A DNA stretch of 64,000 bases from Methyloligella sp. GL2 (GCF_013341275.1 NZ_CP054476.1:881501-945500); one strand, 5' to 3'. Positions 36,318 through 44,591 are shown, counted from the first letter of the stretch. The notes: generated from the letters alone by a model not told the origin. Made by a program: numbers and translations.

Positions 36318-36378
36318 GGCGCCAAAGATAGGCATTTTGGCGCTGGCCGCCACTCTCGGGTCGCAGGCCAGGTGCGGC

Positions 36379-39300
36379 CTAATGGAAGTCCCGGGATTTC
36401 GGGATGATGCGTGCGTTGCGCGGATGGCTTCGTGCCCAGCGGGGATGGGGCCGGCTATATTCCTTTCCGGTCTCGGCATCGCTCGCGCGCCAGGAGCCCG
36501 GATCGGGCTTTCGCACCTCGTCGGCATTGGCGAGAAGGGTGTTGGCGTGGAGCCCGCCTTCCAGAAGCAGGCTGAGCCAGTCGCTTCTGTCTTCCAGCCT
36601 ATTGGCGACGACATGGATGATGTCCTCGTGGCGCTGGATGCGGCCGCGGATCAGAACCAGCCGCGCGGCCATCACCTGCTGCCGGTGGGCCTCGAAGATC
36701 TTCGGCCAGATCACGGCATTGGCGATGCCGGTTTCGTCCTCCAGCGTCATGAAGATCACGCCGACGGCGGAGCCCGGTCTCTGGCGGATCAGCACCGCAC
36801 CGGCAACGGCGACGGGCGCGCCATGGCGCAGCTTGCGGAGATCGGCGCAGGAGACGATGCGCTCCTCTCGCAGAGCGTCGCGGAAGAAGGACATGGGGTG
36901 GGCCTTCAAAGAGAGGCGCAAAGTCCGGTAGTCGTTGATCACATGCTCGGGCAGCGGCATCTCGGGCAGCGTCGTCTTCTCCTCTGCACCGAGCTCGCAA
37001 GCAGCGGCGTGATCGAACAGAGGCAGCGCCTTGGTCTCGGGCAGGCCGCGCAAAGCCCAGAGCCCTTCCCGCCGGTCGAGGCCGAGGGAGCGCAAGGCAT
37101 CGGCATTGGCCAGCCGTTCCAGCGCGCTGCGGGCAAGGCCGCTTCGCTGCCAAAGATCGTGGAGATCGCGATAGGGGGTATCGCGCGCTTCGCTCATGGC
37201 ATCTGCGTCCTCCTCGCGGAAGCCGTCGATCTGACGGAGGCCGAGACGAAGGGCGAGGGGCTTCGTTGGGCACAGATCACCTCTCCCCGCTGGGGAGAGG
37301 TCGGCGCATGGCGCCGGGTGAGGGGGGAGAGGACTCCCGATGGATTCGCTCCCCCTCACGCATTCTTGCTTCCCCCTCACCCCAACCCTCTCCCCAGCGG
37401 GGAGAGGGCGTTCGCCCGTGCCGGGAAGAGAGACCGGATCCCGGCTTTCGCCGGGATGACGGCTTCCTTTGTGACTTAGCAGGACCTGCTCCCTCCCCCT
37501 AGAAGGGGGAGGGCCGGGGTGGGGGTCTGCAACGTTCTCGTCCATTGATTGCCCCCCACCCGTCGCCGGCCCACTCGGCGTTGACCTTGGGCCGCCGCGC
37601 GCCTCTCCCTTTCCGGGGGAGGGTGCTGCGATAGGCTCAAGGGCGCAGTCCCAGGCGCTGTAATTGACGTCGGGCGCGCGCGTCTCCACGCCGTGGTCTT
37701 GGGCACAGCGGACAATCTGGGCCGGGGCGTAAAAGCCCATAGGCTGGGCATTCAACAGGCTTGCGGCGAAGGCGGCCGGGTAATGGCATTTCAGCCAGGC
37801 CGAGACATAGACCAGATGGGCAAAGCTCGCCGCGTGGCTTTCGGGGAAGCCATATTCGCCGAAGCCCTTGATCTGGTTGAAGCAGCGTTCGGCGAAATCG
37901 CGCGGATAGCCGCGCGCGCTCATGCGGGAGACCATCTTTTCCTCCAGCTTGCCGATGGTGCCGCGGCGGCGAAAGGTGGCCATGGCGCGGCGCAGCTCGT
38001 TGGCCTCCTCGGACGAGAACTTCGCCGCCACCATGGCAAGGCGCATGGCCTGTTCCTGGAACAGCGGCACGCCCATGGTCTTGCCGAGCACCTGATGCAG
38101 CTCGTCTTCCGGCCCATGCTCCGGGGCGGGCGAGGGGAACGCGATTTCCTCCTCGCCGGCGCGGCGGCGCAAATAAGGATGCACCATGTCGCCCTGGATC
38201 GGGCCGGGGCGGACGATGGCGACCTCGATGACGAGATCGTAGAAGCAGCGGGGCTTGAGCCGCGGCAGCATGTTCATCTGGGCGCGGCTTTCCACCTGGA
38301 AGACGCCGATGGAGTCGGCGCGGCAAAGCATATCGTAGGTGGCCGGGTCCTCGCGCGGGACGGTGGCGAGGCTGAGATCGCGGCCGTAATGGGTCTTCAG
38401 CAGCGCGAAGCATTTGCGGATGCAGGTGAGCATGCCGAGGGCCAGCACATCCACCTTCATCAGGCCGAGCGCGTCGAGATCGTCCTTATCCCATTCGATA
38501 AAGGTGCGGTCCTCCATGGCGGCATTGCCGATGGGGACGGTCTCGCAAAGCGGGCCGCGGGTCAGCACGAAGCCGCCGACATGCTGGGAGAGGTGGCGGG
38601 GAAAGCCGATCAGCTCTTGCGTCAATGCCAGAGTGCGGGCGAGGCGCGGATCGTCCGGATCGAGCCCGGCCTGGCGGATATGGGCGTCGGGCAGGCCGGA
38701 ATTGCTGCGTCCCCAGACGGTGGAGGAGAGCGTGGCGACGGTGTCTTCGGACAGCCCCATGGCCTTGCCCACCTCGCGGATCGCCGAGCGGGCGCGATAG
38801 GAGATCACCGTGGCGGCGAGGCCGGCGCGATCCCTGCCATAGCGGGCGTAGATATATTGGATCACCTCCTCGCGCCGCTCATGCTCGAAATCGACATCGA
38901 TATCGGGCGGCTCGTTGCGCTCCGGCGAGATGAAGCGCTCGAACAGAACGTCGATCTCGGTCGGGTTCACATTGGTGATGGCGAGGCAGTAGCAGACGGC
39001 GGAATTGGCCGCCGAGCCGCGGCCTTGGCAGAGGATGCCGCGGGAGCGGGCGAACTGCACGATGTCGTGCACGGTGAGGAAATAGGGCGCGTAGTTGAGC
39101 GCGGCGATGAGGGCGAGCTCCTTTTCCAGAATAGCGCGGATGGGGGCGGGGATGCCGTCCGGGAAGCGATGGGCGGCGCCCTCCCAGGCGAGCTCCTCCA
39201 AATGGGATTGCGGGGTCTTGCCTTGCGGTACCGGCTCGTCCGGATATTCGTATTGCAGCTCGTCGAGGGAGAAGCGGCAGGTTTGCGCGATTTCTTTCGT

Positions 39301-40362
39301 GCGGCGGAGCACGTCGTCATAGCCGGCGAAGAGACGCGCCATCTCTTGCGGCGATTTCAGATGCCGCTCGGCATTGGCTTGAAGCTTCAAACCGGCCTCT
39401 TCGATGGTGCATTTTTCGCGCACGCAGGTGAGCACGTCCTGCAAGGGGCGGCGCTCGGGCGCATGATACAGTGTGCCGGTGCTGGCGATGAGCGGCGTGC
39501 CGGTCTGATCGGCGAGGCGGGCCAGGGCTTCGAGCCGGGCCCGGTCGTGGCCGGTATAGAGATGCCGCGCGGCAAGATAGAGCGGGGCTTTAAGCGCGGC
39601 TTTGAGGCGGCGAAGCTGGCTGGGGAAGGTGCTTCCTAAAGAGGCGTCATCGCCCGGCTCACCTTCGCAATCCAGTAACTCCTGCTTGGGCTCTTTCACG
39701 AAGGCGGTGGCTACTGGATCCCGGCTTTCGCCGGGATGACGGCCGCATTTGCTGTTCGGCAGGGACTGCTCCCTCCCCCTGGAAGGGGGAGGGGTGGGGT
39801 GGGGGTCGGATAGGGGCTCGTCTGTTGCGTGACCCCCACCCGGCGCCGGCCTTTGGCCGTCGCCACCCTCCCCCTTTCCGGGGGAGGGGTGAGGCTGTGC
39901 CGTCTTGCCCGGGAAGGGCACGATCTCGGCGGTTGGGGCGGCGGGCGCGATCTCAGCCGAGGTAAGCGGCAGGTCGCCGGGCGGGAGGGCGATGAAGATC
40001 TGCCCCTCGGCATGGGCGTTCACATCTTCCAGGGTGAGGAGGCAGCTCCCCTTCTCGGCGCGGCGCTGGCCGAGGGTGAGCAGGCGGCAGAGGCGGCCAT
40101 AGGCGGCGCGGTCCGTAGGATAGACCAGAAGGCTCGGCGCATCGGTGAGATCGAGGCGCGCGCCGACGATGAAGCGGATGCCGGCTTCCTTTGCGGCGAG
40201 ATGGCCGCGCACCACGCCGGCAAGCGTATTGCGGTCGGCGATGGCGACGGCCTCCAGCCCCAGGGTCTTGGCCATGGCTACCAGCTCTTCCGGATGGGAA
40301 CCGCCTTCCAGGAAGGAGAAATTGCTGGTGACGTCGAGGGCGGCATAGGCGGTTTGAGACAT
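36379..40362 (-). CDS. dnaE2: error-prone DNA polymerase DnaE2 (ImuC) with two repeat-derived insertions
   Basis: A 1327-residue C-family polymerase for SOS mutagenesis and damage tolerance. The PHP domain begins FLEGGSHPEELVAMAK; the catalytic palm has PDIDVDFEHERREEVIQYI. The thumb and fingers follow (IKGFGEYGFPESHAASFAHL), then the helix-hairpin-helix and OB parts. The family is usually about 1050-1170 residues. The excess comes from two in-frame stretches of mosaic repeat: residues about 153-216 in the PHP part and about 910-1033 in a linker just before LALRLGLRQIDGFREEDAD. Both core domains are otherwise intact. It is the last gene of imuA-imuB-dnaE2, and a further repeat lies between imuB and its start. 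Confidence 0.93.
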   Translation of the reverse strand: MSQTAYAALDVTSNFSFLEGGSHPEELVAMAKTLGLEAVAIADRNTLAGVVRGHLAAKEAGIRFIVGARLDLTDAPSLLVYPTDRAAYGRLCRLLTLGQRRAEKGSCLLTLEDVNAHAEGQIFIALPPGDLPLTSAEIAPAAPTAEIVPFPGKTAQPHPSPGKGEGGDGQRPAPGGGHATDEPLSDPHPTPPPSRGREQSLPNSKCGRHPGESRDPVATAFVKEPKQELLDCEGEPGDDASLGSTFPSQLRRLKAALKAPLYLAARHLYTGHDRARLEALARLADQTGTPLIASTGTLYHAPERRPLQDVLTCVREKCTIEEAGLKLQANAERHLKSPQEMARLFAGYDDVLRRTKEIAQTCRFSLDELQYEYPDEPVPQGKTPQSHLEELAWEGAAHRFPDGIPAPIRAILEKELALIAALNYAPYFLTVHDIVQFARSRGILCQGRGSAANSAVCYCLAITNVNPTEIDVLFERFISPERNEPPDIDVDFEHERREEVIQYIYARYGRDRAGLAATVISYRARSAIREVGKAMGLSEDTVATLSSTVWGRSNSGLPDAHIRQAGLDPDDPRLARTLALTQELIGFPRHLSQHVGGFVLTRGPLCETVPIGNAAMEDRTFIEWDKDDLDALGLMKVDVLALGMLTCIRKCFALLKTHYGRDLSLATVPREDPATYDMLCRADSIGVFQVESRAQMNMLPRLKPRCFYDLVIEVAIVRPGPIQGDMVHPYLRRRAGEEEIAFPSPAPEHGPEDELHQVLGKTMGVPLFQEQAMRLAMVAAKFSSEEANELRRAMATFRRRGTIGKLEEKMVSRMSARGYPRDFAERCFNQIKGFGEYGFPESHAASFAHLVYVSAWLKCHYPAAFAASLLNAQPMGFYAPAQIVRCAQDHGVETRAPDVNYSAWDCALEPIAAPSPGKGEARGGPRSTPSGPATGGGQSMDENVADPHPGPPPSRGREQVLLSHKGSRHPGESRDPVSLPGTGERPLPAGERVGVRGKQECVRGSESIGSPLPPHPAPCADLSPAGRGDLCPTKPLALRLGLRQIDGFREEDADAMSEARDTPYRDLHDLWQRSGLARSALERLANADALRSLGLDRREGLWALRGLPETKALPLFDHAAACELGAEEKTTLPEMPLPEHVINDYRTLRLSLKAHPMSFFRDALREERIVSCADLRKLRHGAPVAVAGAVLIRQRPGSAVGVIFMTLEDETGIANAVIWPKIFEAHRQQVMAARLVLIRGRIQRHEDIIHVVANRLEDRSDWLSLLLEGGLHANTLLANADEVRKPDPGSWRASDAETGKEYSRPHPRWARSHPRNARIIPKSRDFH
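37262..37635 (-). repeat. double mosaic repeat inside dnaE2 (C-terminal insertion)
   Basis: About 370 bases in two modules. The right module (37436-37626) has the palindrome GGATCCCGGCTTTCGCC, CCCTCCCCCT..AGGGGGAGGG and a second C-rich/G-rich stem, as in the copies at 39716 and 40685. The left module (37279-37412) has CCTCTCCCCGCTGGGGAGAGG and CCTCTCCCCAGCGGGGAGAGG in inverted relation. Both are translated as part of dnaE2 without a stop. Confidence 0.88.
39716..39900 (-). repeat. mosaic repeat inside dnaE2 (N-terminal insertion)
   Basis: Composite element: palindrome GGATCCCGGCTTTCGCC with GGGATGACG (39716-39741), a 30-base spacer, CCCTCCCCCT/AGGGGGAGGG (39771-39792), a variable middle, then GACCCCCACCCGGCGCCGG and CCCTCCCCCTTTCCGGGGGA. 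It is almost identical in layout to the copy in imuB at 40685-40858. Read on the minus strand it encodes a Pro/Gly/Arg-rich peptide ending HPGESRDPV. Confidence 0.9.
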
Positions 40363-40422
40363 GGTTCAAGCCTTGGTCATTCCGGCATCAGCCGTCCGGC
40401 CGCTTGCTCGCATCGCCTGTTT

Positions 40423-40447
40423 GGATCCCGGCTTTCGCCGGATGACG
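40423..40447. repeat. short palindromic repeat between imuB and dnaE2
   Basis: GGATCCCGGCTTTCGCCGG followed by ATGACG. It is the same palindrome that opens the larger mosaic elements at 37436, 39716 and 40685, with one G missing. It lies in the 117-base gap before dnaE2. Confidence 0.85.
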
Positions 40448-40479
40448 CTGCGGCATGGAGTGGGGTGTGGCCGGGGCGA

Positions 40480-42297
40480 TCATCCGAACAACCCGTGCAT
40501 ATACCAGGCGGGCGGGGTGTCGCCGGGCTCGGTATAGAGCCCTTCGCGGAACACCCAGTAGCGGCGGCCCTGGTCATCCTCGATACGGTAATAGTCGCGG
40601 GTTCTGGGGGGTGGCTTACTCCTTTCTTTTCGGTCTCTCTCCGGCTCGACTGGGCAATCCGCCGCCCCAAGATCATTAGCGACTGGATCCCGGCTTTCGC
40701 CGGGATGACGGCCGCGTTTGCCGCTTGGCAGAGACTGTTCCCTCCCCCTGGAAGGGGGAGGGCTAGGGAGGGGGTCGGGTCGGTTTTCGCTCGTTGCTTG
40801 ACCCCCACCCGGCGCCGGCCTTTGGCCGTCACCACCCTCCCCCTTTCTGGGGGAGGGAATACGCCACCATTCGGGAGCGATGCGTTCCGGCCCTTCGGCC
40901 TTCACTACGCGGCGGGAGAGGCGGCGCCAGGTGAAGCGGGCCGGCGGGCCTTCCGGGATTTCGGCCATGACGGAGAGCGGCTCGGGGCGCGGCAGAAACA
41001 GAGCAGGACGTCGGGGCCGCGCGGCGAGATGGGACAGCACCTCGCGCGGCCAGGGGGGCCGTTTGGCGATGGCGCTTTGGGCGCGCTGGGCCCGCTCGGG
41101 GATGTGGCTTTGCCGGGGCGCGAGATAAAGCAGGGCGGCCGGCCCGAGCCGCCCGGCAAGGCGGTCGATGAAAGGGGCGAGCTCTTGCTGCGCCGTCTTG
41201 GTGAGGGCGTTCTGGGATGGCGGCAGGGGCTCGGTGAGAAGCGCGACAAGCCGCATCGTATCGATGCCGAAGCCAAGATCGAGTCCGTCGAGCTTTTCCT
41301 CCAGCAAGCGGCAAAGATGATCCGCTTCGCGGCAGGGGGCGCTGAAGCCGGCTTGCGCGAGGCCGGTGCTACCGTCGCTGCGGGACAGGCGCAGCTCGAC
41401 CCGGCGGGCGCCGCGATGGGCGCGAGTCAAACGGCGGCAAAGTTCTTCGGCGAGGACGGCGAGGCCGCCGATCACCCCGTCATGGCTGATCAGTGGTTCG
41501 GGGAAGGGCAGCCGTGCCTCGAAGCGCGGCTCCGGCCGCAAGGGAGAGAAGCTCTCATTGGCACGGCCCAAAGCCTGGTCCAGACGGAGCAGCACGGCCT
41601 TGGCGGCTTCTTTTGACGTGAAGCGGCGCTTCAGGCTGACGCGGGAGATGCCGTAGAGCTGACCGATGCGCTTCAGCCCCAGCCGCTGCAGCAGAAGCAC
41701 CGCCTCGCGGCTGAGACGCAAGGCCTCGACGGGAAGCGGCGCGAGGGTCTGGGCAATCGTTCCCTCCGTGGCGATGGTGGCGCGGCCGGGGGCGAAGCGG
41801 GCAAGCGCCCAGGCGCCGCCGATGGTCTCGGCAAGACCGATGCGTGCGGTGAAGCCGAACCGCTCGAGGCTGTTGGCGATGGTGCCGAGAAGAGCATGCT
41901 CGCCGCCGAAAAGATGAGACACGCCGGTGACGTCGAGGATCAGCCCGTCCGTTCCGTCGGGCGCGCGCAAGGGGCTGAATCGCTCCGCCCAGCGGGTCAG
42001 GGCCAGCAGCGCGCGGGCATCTTTCTCGGGCGTTGCCGGAGCGGTGAGAAGATGTGGGCAGATGGCGCGGGCATCGGCGAGGGACAGGCCTTCGCTCAAG
42101 CGCAAGGCGCGGGCCGGGCCGTTCACCGCGGTGAGCTGCAAGGCCTGAGCCTCGCTCGCCACCAGGGCGAAGGGCTGGCCGCCGGGCCAGGTCTGCCTCG
42201 TCTCGTTAGCTTGCGCCTGCGGAGCTGCGCTGCGCCGCTCCCGCCTCAGCCTCTCGATCGGCCAATGGGGGAGCCAGACGGAAACCATACGCCTCAT
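40480..42297 (-). CDS. imuB: ImuB, catalytically altered Y-family polymerase-like SOS mutagenesis protein
   Basis: A 605-residue Y-family-like protein. ImuB bridges ImuA, DnaE2 and the beta clamp in translesion synthesis and lacks the normal acidic active site. Recognised parts: MVSVWLPHWPIERLRRER at the N-terminus, DGLILDVTGVSHLFGGE, the helix-hairpin-helix region LLLQRLGLKRIGQLYG, and the C-terminal block RTRDYYRIEDDQGRRYWVFR. ImuB is normally about 500-540 residues. Here a repeat-derived insertion at about residues 480-540 separates WWRIPSP from the RTRDYYR block. It overlaps imuA by 92 bases and precedes dnaE2 by 117. Confidence 0.92.
   Translation of the reverse strand: MRRMVSVWLPHWPIERLRRERRSAAPQAQANETRQTWPGGQPFALVASEAQALQLTAVNGPARALRLSEGLSLADARAICPHLLTAPATPEKDARALLALTRWAERFSPLRAPDGTDGLILDVTGVSHLFGGEHALLGTIANSLERFGFTARIGLAETIGGAWALARFAPGRATIATEGTIAQTLAPLPVEALRLSREAVLLLQRLGLKRIGQLYGISRVSLKRRFTSKEAAKAVLLRLDQALGRANESFSPLRPEPRFEARLPFPEPLISHDGVIGGLAVLAEELCRRLTRAHRGARRVELRLSRSDGSTGLAQAGFSAPCREADHLCRLLEEKLDGLDLGFGIDTMRLVALLTEPLPPSQNALTKTAQQELAPFIDRLAGRLGPAALLYLAPRQSHIPERAQRAQSAIAKRPPWPREVLSHLAARPRRPALFLPRPEPLSVMAEIPEGPPARFTWRRLSRRVVKAEGPERIAPEWWRIPSPRKGEGGDGQRPAPGGGQATSENRPDPLPSPPPSRGREQSLPSGKRGRHPGESRDPVANDLGAADCPVEPERDRKERSKPPPRTRDYYRIEDDQGRRYWVFREGLYTEPGDTPPAWYMHGLFG
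40685..40858 (-). repeat. mosaic repeat inside imuB
   Basis: Composite element with the same order of parts as the copy at 39716: GGATCCCGGCTTTCGCC palindrome, CCCTCCCCCT/AGGGGGAGGG stem, variable middle, then ACCCCCACCCGGCGCCGG and CCCTCCCCCTTTCTGGGGGA. It is translated in the same frame as in dnaE2, giving a peptide with PPSRGREQSLP and HPGESRDPV. Confidence 0.9.
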
Positions 42298-43087
42298 CGT
42301 CCCACTCCATGGTCCAGCTTCGCCCCGGCGGGAGAGACGGCGCCCGCTCCAGGGTCAGGTGAAAAGTGCAAAGCCCGGGGGCTTTCGCATCCAGCTTCGC
42401 TTCCCGGCTGGCGGCTGTCTCAATGCGCCAGCGGGTCAGGGTGCCGGGGAGGCCGCCTTGCCCGTGGTCCGATAAAAGCAGGCAAGGAAGACCGCCCGAT
42501 TTGGCGGCGAGACCCAAGCGCCGCGCCATCACCGGCTGCTTGATCTCCGTCTGGCCGAGCAGGGCGGCGAGGGCGCCGCTTTTCAGCCCCTCCTCCAGAA
42601 CCCAGGCGGCCTCTTTCGGCCGCTGCGTCTTGACGATCAAAAGCCGCTCCGGATCGAGGCCGAAGCCGAGCAGGCCGGGGGCGTAAGGCGCGCCCCATTC
42701 CTGGATGGCGCTTTCGGTGAGGCACCAGAGCAGCGGAGCGGTCTCGGCCGCCGAACCGCGCAAGGTCAGACTCAACATGCCGAGGGCGAAACCGAGTGCC
42801 GCCGGGGTGTCGCCGTGAGAAGCGGGCTTCAGCTCATGCAGTCCCGCTTCAGTGAGGGTATGCAGCGGCGGGGCTTCGGCCTGCTCCCCGCCGGTCGAGG
42901 AGCAGGCGGGCGGGCGCGGGGCCGTGCCCGGCACGGGGGGATGGCCGAAGGTCACGGGTACGCGTTCGATGGCGCGGATCTCGGTCCGCAGCCGCTCGAT
43001 CAATCCCTCTCCCGGCCCGCCTGCTTTCTCGATGCCAGCCGACAGGACGCAAGACCTCCGATCGCCGTCTGGAACGCGGTTACGCAC
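42206..43087 (-). CDS. imuA: ImuA, SOS mutagenesis RecA-like accessory protein
   Basis: A 293-residue ImuA protein, a RecA/SulA-related partner of ImuB and DnaE2 in SOS mutagenesis. Recognised parts are LGFALGMLSLTLRG, PLLWCLTESAIQEWGAPYAP, GLDPERLLIVKTQRPKEAAW and LPCLLLSDHG with the end TMEWDDEAYGFRLAPPLADR. The GTG at 43087 is supported by GGAG 7 bases upstream. A LexA box lies only 18 bases before the start. The operon continues into imuB (92-base overlap) and dnaE2. Confidence 0.9.
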   Translation of the reverse strand: MRNRVPDGDRRSCVLSAGIEKAGGPGEGLIERLRTEIRAIERVPVTFGHPPVPGTAPRPPACSSTGGEQAEAPPLHTLTEAGLHELKPASHGDTPAALGFALGMLSLTLRGSAAETAPLLWCLTESAIQEWGAPYAPGLLGFGLDPERLLIVKTQRPKEAAWVLEEGLKSGALAALLGQTEIKQPVMARRLGLAAKSGGLPCLLLSDHGQGGLPGTLTRWRIETAASREAKLDAKAPGLCTFHLTLERAPSLPPGRSWTMEWDDEAYGFRLAPPLADREAEAGAAQRSSAGAS

Positions 43088-43105
43088 GGGGATACTCCGA
43101 TAAAT

Positions 43106-43120
43106 GTTCCTATTTTGTTC
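43106..43120. promoter_or_regulatory. LexA (SOS) box, GTTC-N7-GTTC
   Basis: GTTCCTATTTTGTTC fits exactly the direct-repeat LexA site of alphaproteobacteria (GTTC-N7-GTTC). It lies 18 bases before the imuA start codon and 144 bases before hicA on the other strand. LexA bound here would block imuA-imuB-dnaE2 until DNA damage. Confidence 0.9.
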
Positions 43121-43172
43121 TACAGAAGAGTCGGGGATAGAGTCAATCGACTTTGCTTGATCTCCTACATCT

Positions 43173-43199
43173 GTGTGTATAGGGTGTGTATTGGTGTAT
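43173..43199. promoter_or_regulatory. direct repeats upstream of hicAB (candidate HicB operator)
   Basis: GTGTGTAT occurs at 43173-43180 and 43184-43191, 11 bases apart, with a shorter GGTGTAT at 43193-43199. They lie 66 bases before hicA. HicB here has a ribbon-helix-helix DNA-binding end, and such antitoxins bind short repeats in their own promoter. Confidence 0.5.
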
Positions 43200-43264
43200 T
43201 ACCTCCCGATCCAGGAGTGAGCGATGAGAGTCGAACTTGGACAATCCATTCTTGGGAGAAATTT

Positions 43265-43459
43265 ATGCCTCTCTCCTCAAAACAGATCATCCGCGCCCTG
43301 GAAACGGATGGCTGGTACCGGGTCGGTCAAACCGGCAGCCACATTCATTTCAAACATGCCAACAAGCAGGGGAAGCTCACGGTGCCGCACCCGGTGAAAG
43401 ATCTCCCCATTGGCACGTTGAAGAGTATCGAGAAGGCTTCTGGCGTGAAGCTGCGCTGA
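43265..43459 (+). CDS. hicA: HicA toxin (mRNA interferase)
   Basis: A 64-residue HicA with the double-stranded RNA-binding-like fold. The catalytic His is in QTGSHIHFKH (His26), followed by KLTVPHPVKDLPIGTLKSIE. HicA cleaves mRNA when not held by HicB. A GGGAG lies upstream of the ATG. It is followed after 19 bases by hicB, the usual HicA-first order. It is divergent from imuA, sharing the region with the LexA box. Confidence 0.93.
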   Translation: MPLSSKQIIRALETDGWYRVGQTGSHIHFKHANKQGKLTVPHPVKDLPIGTLKSIEKASGVKLR

Positions 43460-43478
43460 GCAGCATGGAAGCGAGCAC

Positions 43479-43871
43479 ATGGCAAAACTGTTTTATCCGG
43501 CGATCCTAGAGAAGGGCGACAACACCTATGGCGTCTCCTTTCCCAACCTTCCCGGCTGCGTGAGTGCCGGCAGCACGGCTGAAGAGGCGTTGGTGAACGC
43601 GCACGAGGCGCTGGCCGGGCATGTCGCGCTGATGGTGCAGGACGGCGATCCGCTGCCCAAGCCCAGCCCGGTCGATGCGGTGGTCGCCGATCCGGAAATC
43701 AATCTCGTTGCCGTGAGCCTGGTGGGGGTCACGCTCCCCGGGCGGGCAAAACGCGTCAACGTCACTTTGGACGAAGCGTTGTTGGATGAGATCGATGCCG
43801 CGTCGGAGAACCGGTCGCGCTTCTTGTCCGATGCGGCACGCGCCGAACTGGCCCGCCGCAGTGCCGGCTAA
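43479..43871 (+). CDS. hicB: HicB antitoxin with ribbon-helix-helix domain
   Basis: A 130-residue antitoxin. The N-terminal partly degraded RNase H-like domain has GVSFPNLPGCVSAGSTAEEA, which binds HicA. The C-terminal 40 residues (RVNVTLDEALLDEID onward, ending FLSDAARAELAR) form a ribbon-helix-helix DNA-binding domain for autoregulation. It makes a complete module with hicA. Confidence 0.93.
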   Translation: MAKLFYPAILEKGDNTYGVSFPNLPGCVSAGSTAEEALVNAHEALAGHVALMVQDGDPLPKPSPVDAVVADPEINLVAVSLVGVTLPGRAKRVNVTLDEALLDEIDAASENRSRFLSDAARAELARRSAG

Positions 43872-44006
43872 CGCCCGTTATCCCCTCCAAACTCCTAGCC
43901 TTCGTATCAAAACGATGCGCTTTGCGCCGCTTTCATCCGGGCTTTAACCGGCTGGAAACCAAAATCGTGGCAGAAAGGTGGGGCGTTAAGAGACGGGGTT
44001 TTTGTT

Positions 44007-44591
44007 ATGCGTATCCAGCTCTCACACGCGGTGGTGATTGCCGCCGTGCTTACCGCACTCTGTGCGTTCTTCTCACCGGCTCATGCTGCGACCGGCATTC
44101 TCAGCATGTTCCAGCCGGCCCCCAACCAAAATTCCAGCGGTGCGAGGCTCGTGACCTTCACGCCGCAGGTCAATCCGGGGACGATCATCGTCTCCTTCGC
44201 CGACCGCAAGCTCTACTACGTGCTGGCAGGCGCCCGTGCCATCTCCTATCCGATCGGCGCGCCGGTGGCGGATGCACGCTGGCAGGGCACCATGAAAGTG
44301 ACGGCCAAGAAGGTGAACCCGACTTGGACGCCGACGCCCGATATGCGGCGGGAAAATCCGATGCTTCCGGCTTATGTGCCGGGCGGCCATCCGCGCAATC
44401 CCTTGGGACCGCGGGCCATGTATCTGGGGAACAGCCTCTACCGTATCCATGGGACGGACGCGCCCTGGACCGTCGGGCAGGAGGTCTCCCATGGCTGCAT
44501 CCGCATGTATAACCGGGATGTCATCGATCTTTACAACCGCGTGCCCGTGGGCACCAAGGTGGTGGTCACCTGGCAGCGGTTTATGGGGTAA
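44007..44591 (+). CDS. L,D-transpeptidase (YkuD family)
   Basis: A 194-residue periplasmic L,D-transpeptidase. It links peptidoglycan stems by 3-3 bonds or attaches proteins to them. It has a signal peptide (AVVIAAVLTALCAFFSPAHA) and the YkuD catalytic motif YRIHGT followed by SHGCIRM with the nucleophilic Cys. The short single-domain form is common in rhizobia, which have many paralogs. It is followed by a strong terminator and is probably monocistronic. Confidence 0.94.
   Translation: MRIQLSHAVVIAAVLTALCAFFSPAHAATGILSMFQPAPNQNSSGARLVTFTPQVNPGTIIVSFADRKLYYVLAGARAISYPIGAPVADARWQGTMKVTAKKVNPTWTPTPDMRRENPMLPAYVPGGHPRNPLGPRAMYLGNSLYRIHGTDAPWTVGQEVSHGCIRMYNRDVIDLYNRVPVGTKVVVTWQRFMG

Noticed and set aside
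36318-36378. TPP riboswitch before ggt-thiOSGE
   Set aside because: The gap is only 61 bases and shows no thi-box sequence.
37262-37635. Reading the G/C-rich repeats in dnaE2 as a CRISPR array or an insertion sequence
   Set aside because: Units are palindromic and uneven in spacing, with no unique spacers of equal length, no transposase and no target duplication.
37693-39639. A 648-codon plus-strand frame
   Set aside because: Antisense to dnaE2; the Ala/Gly/His-rich composition is typical of a GC-driven shadow.
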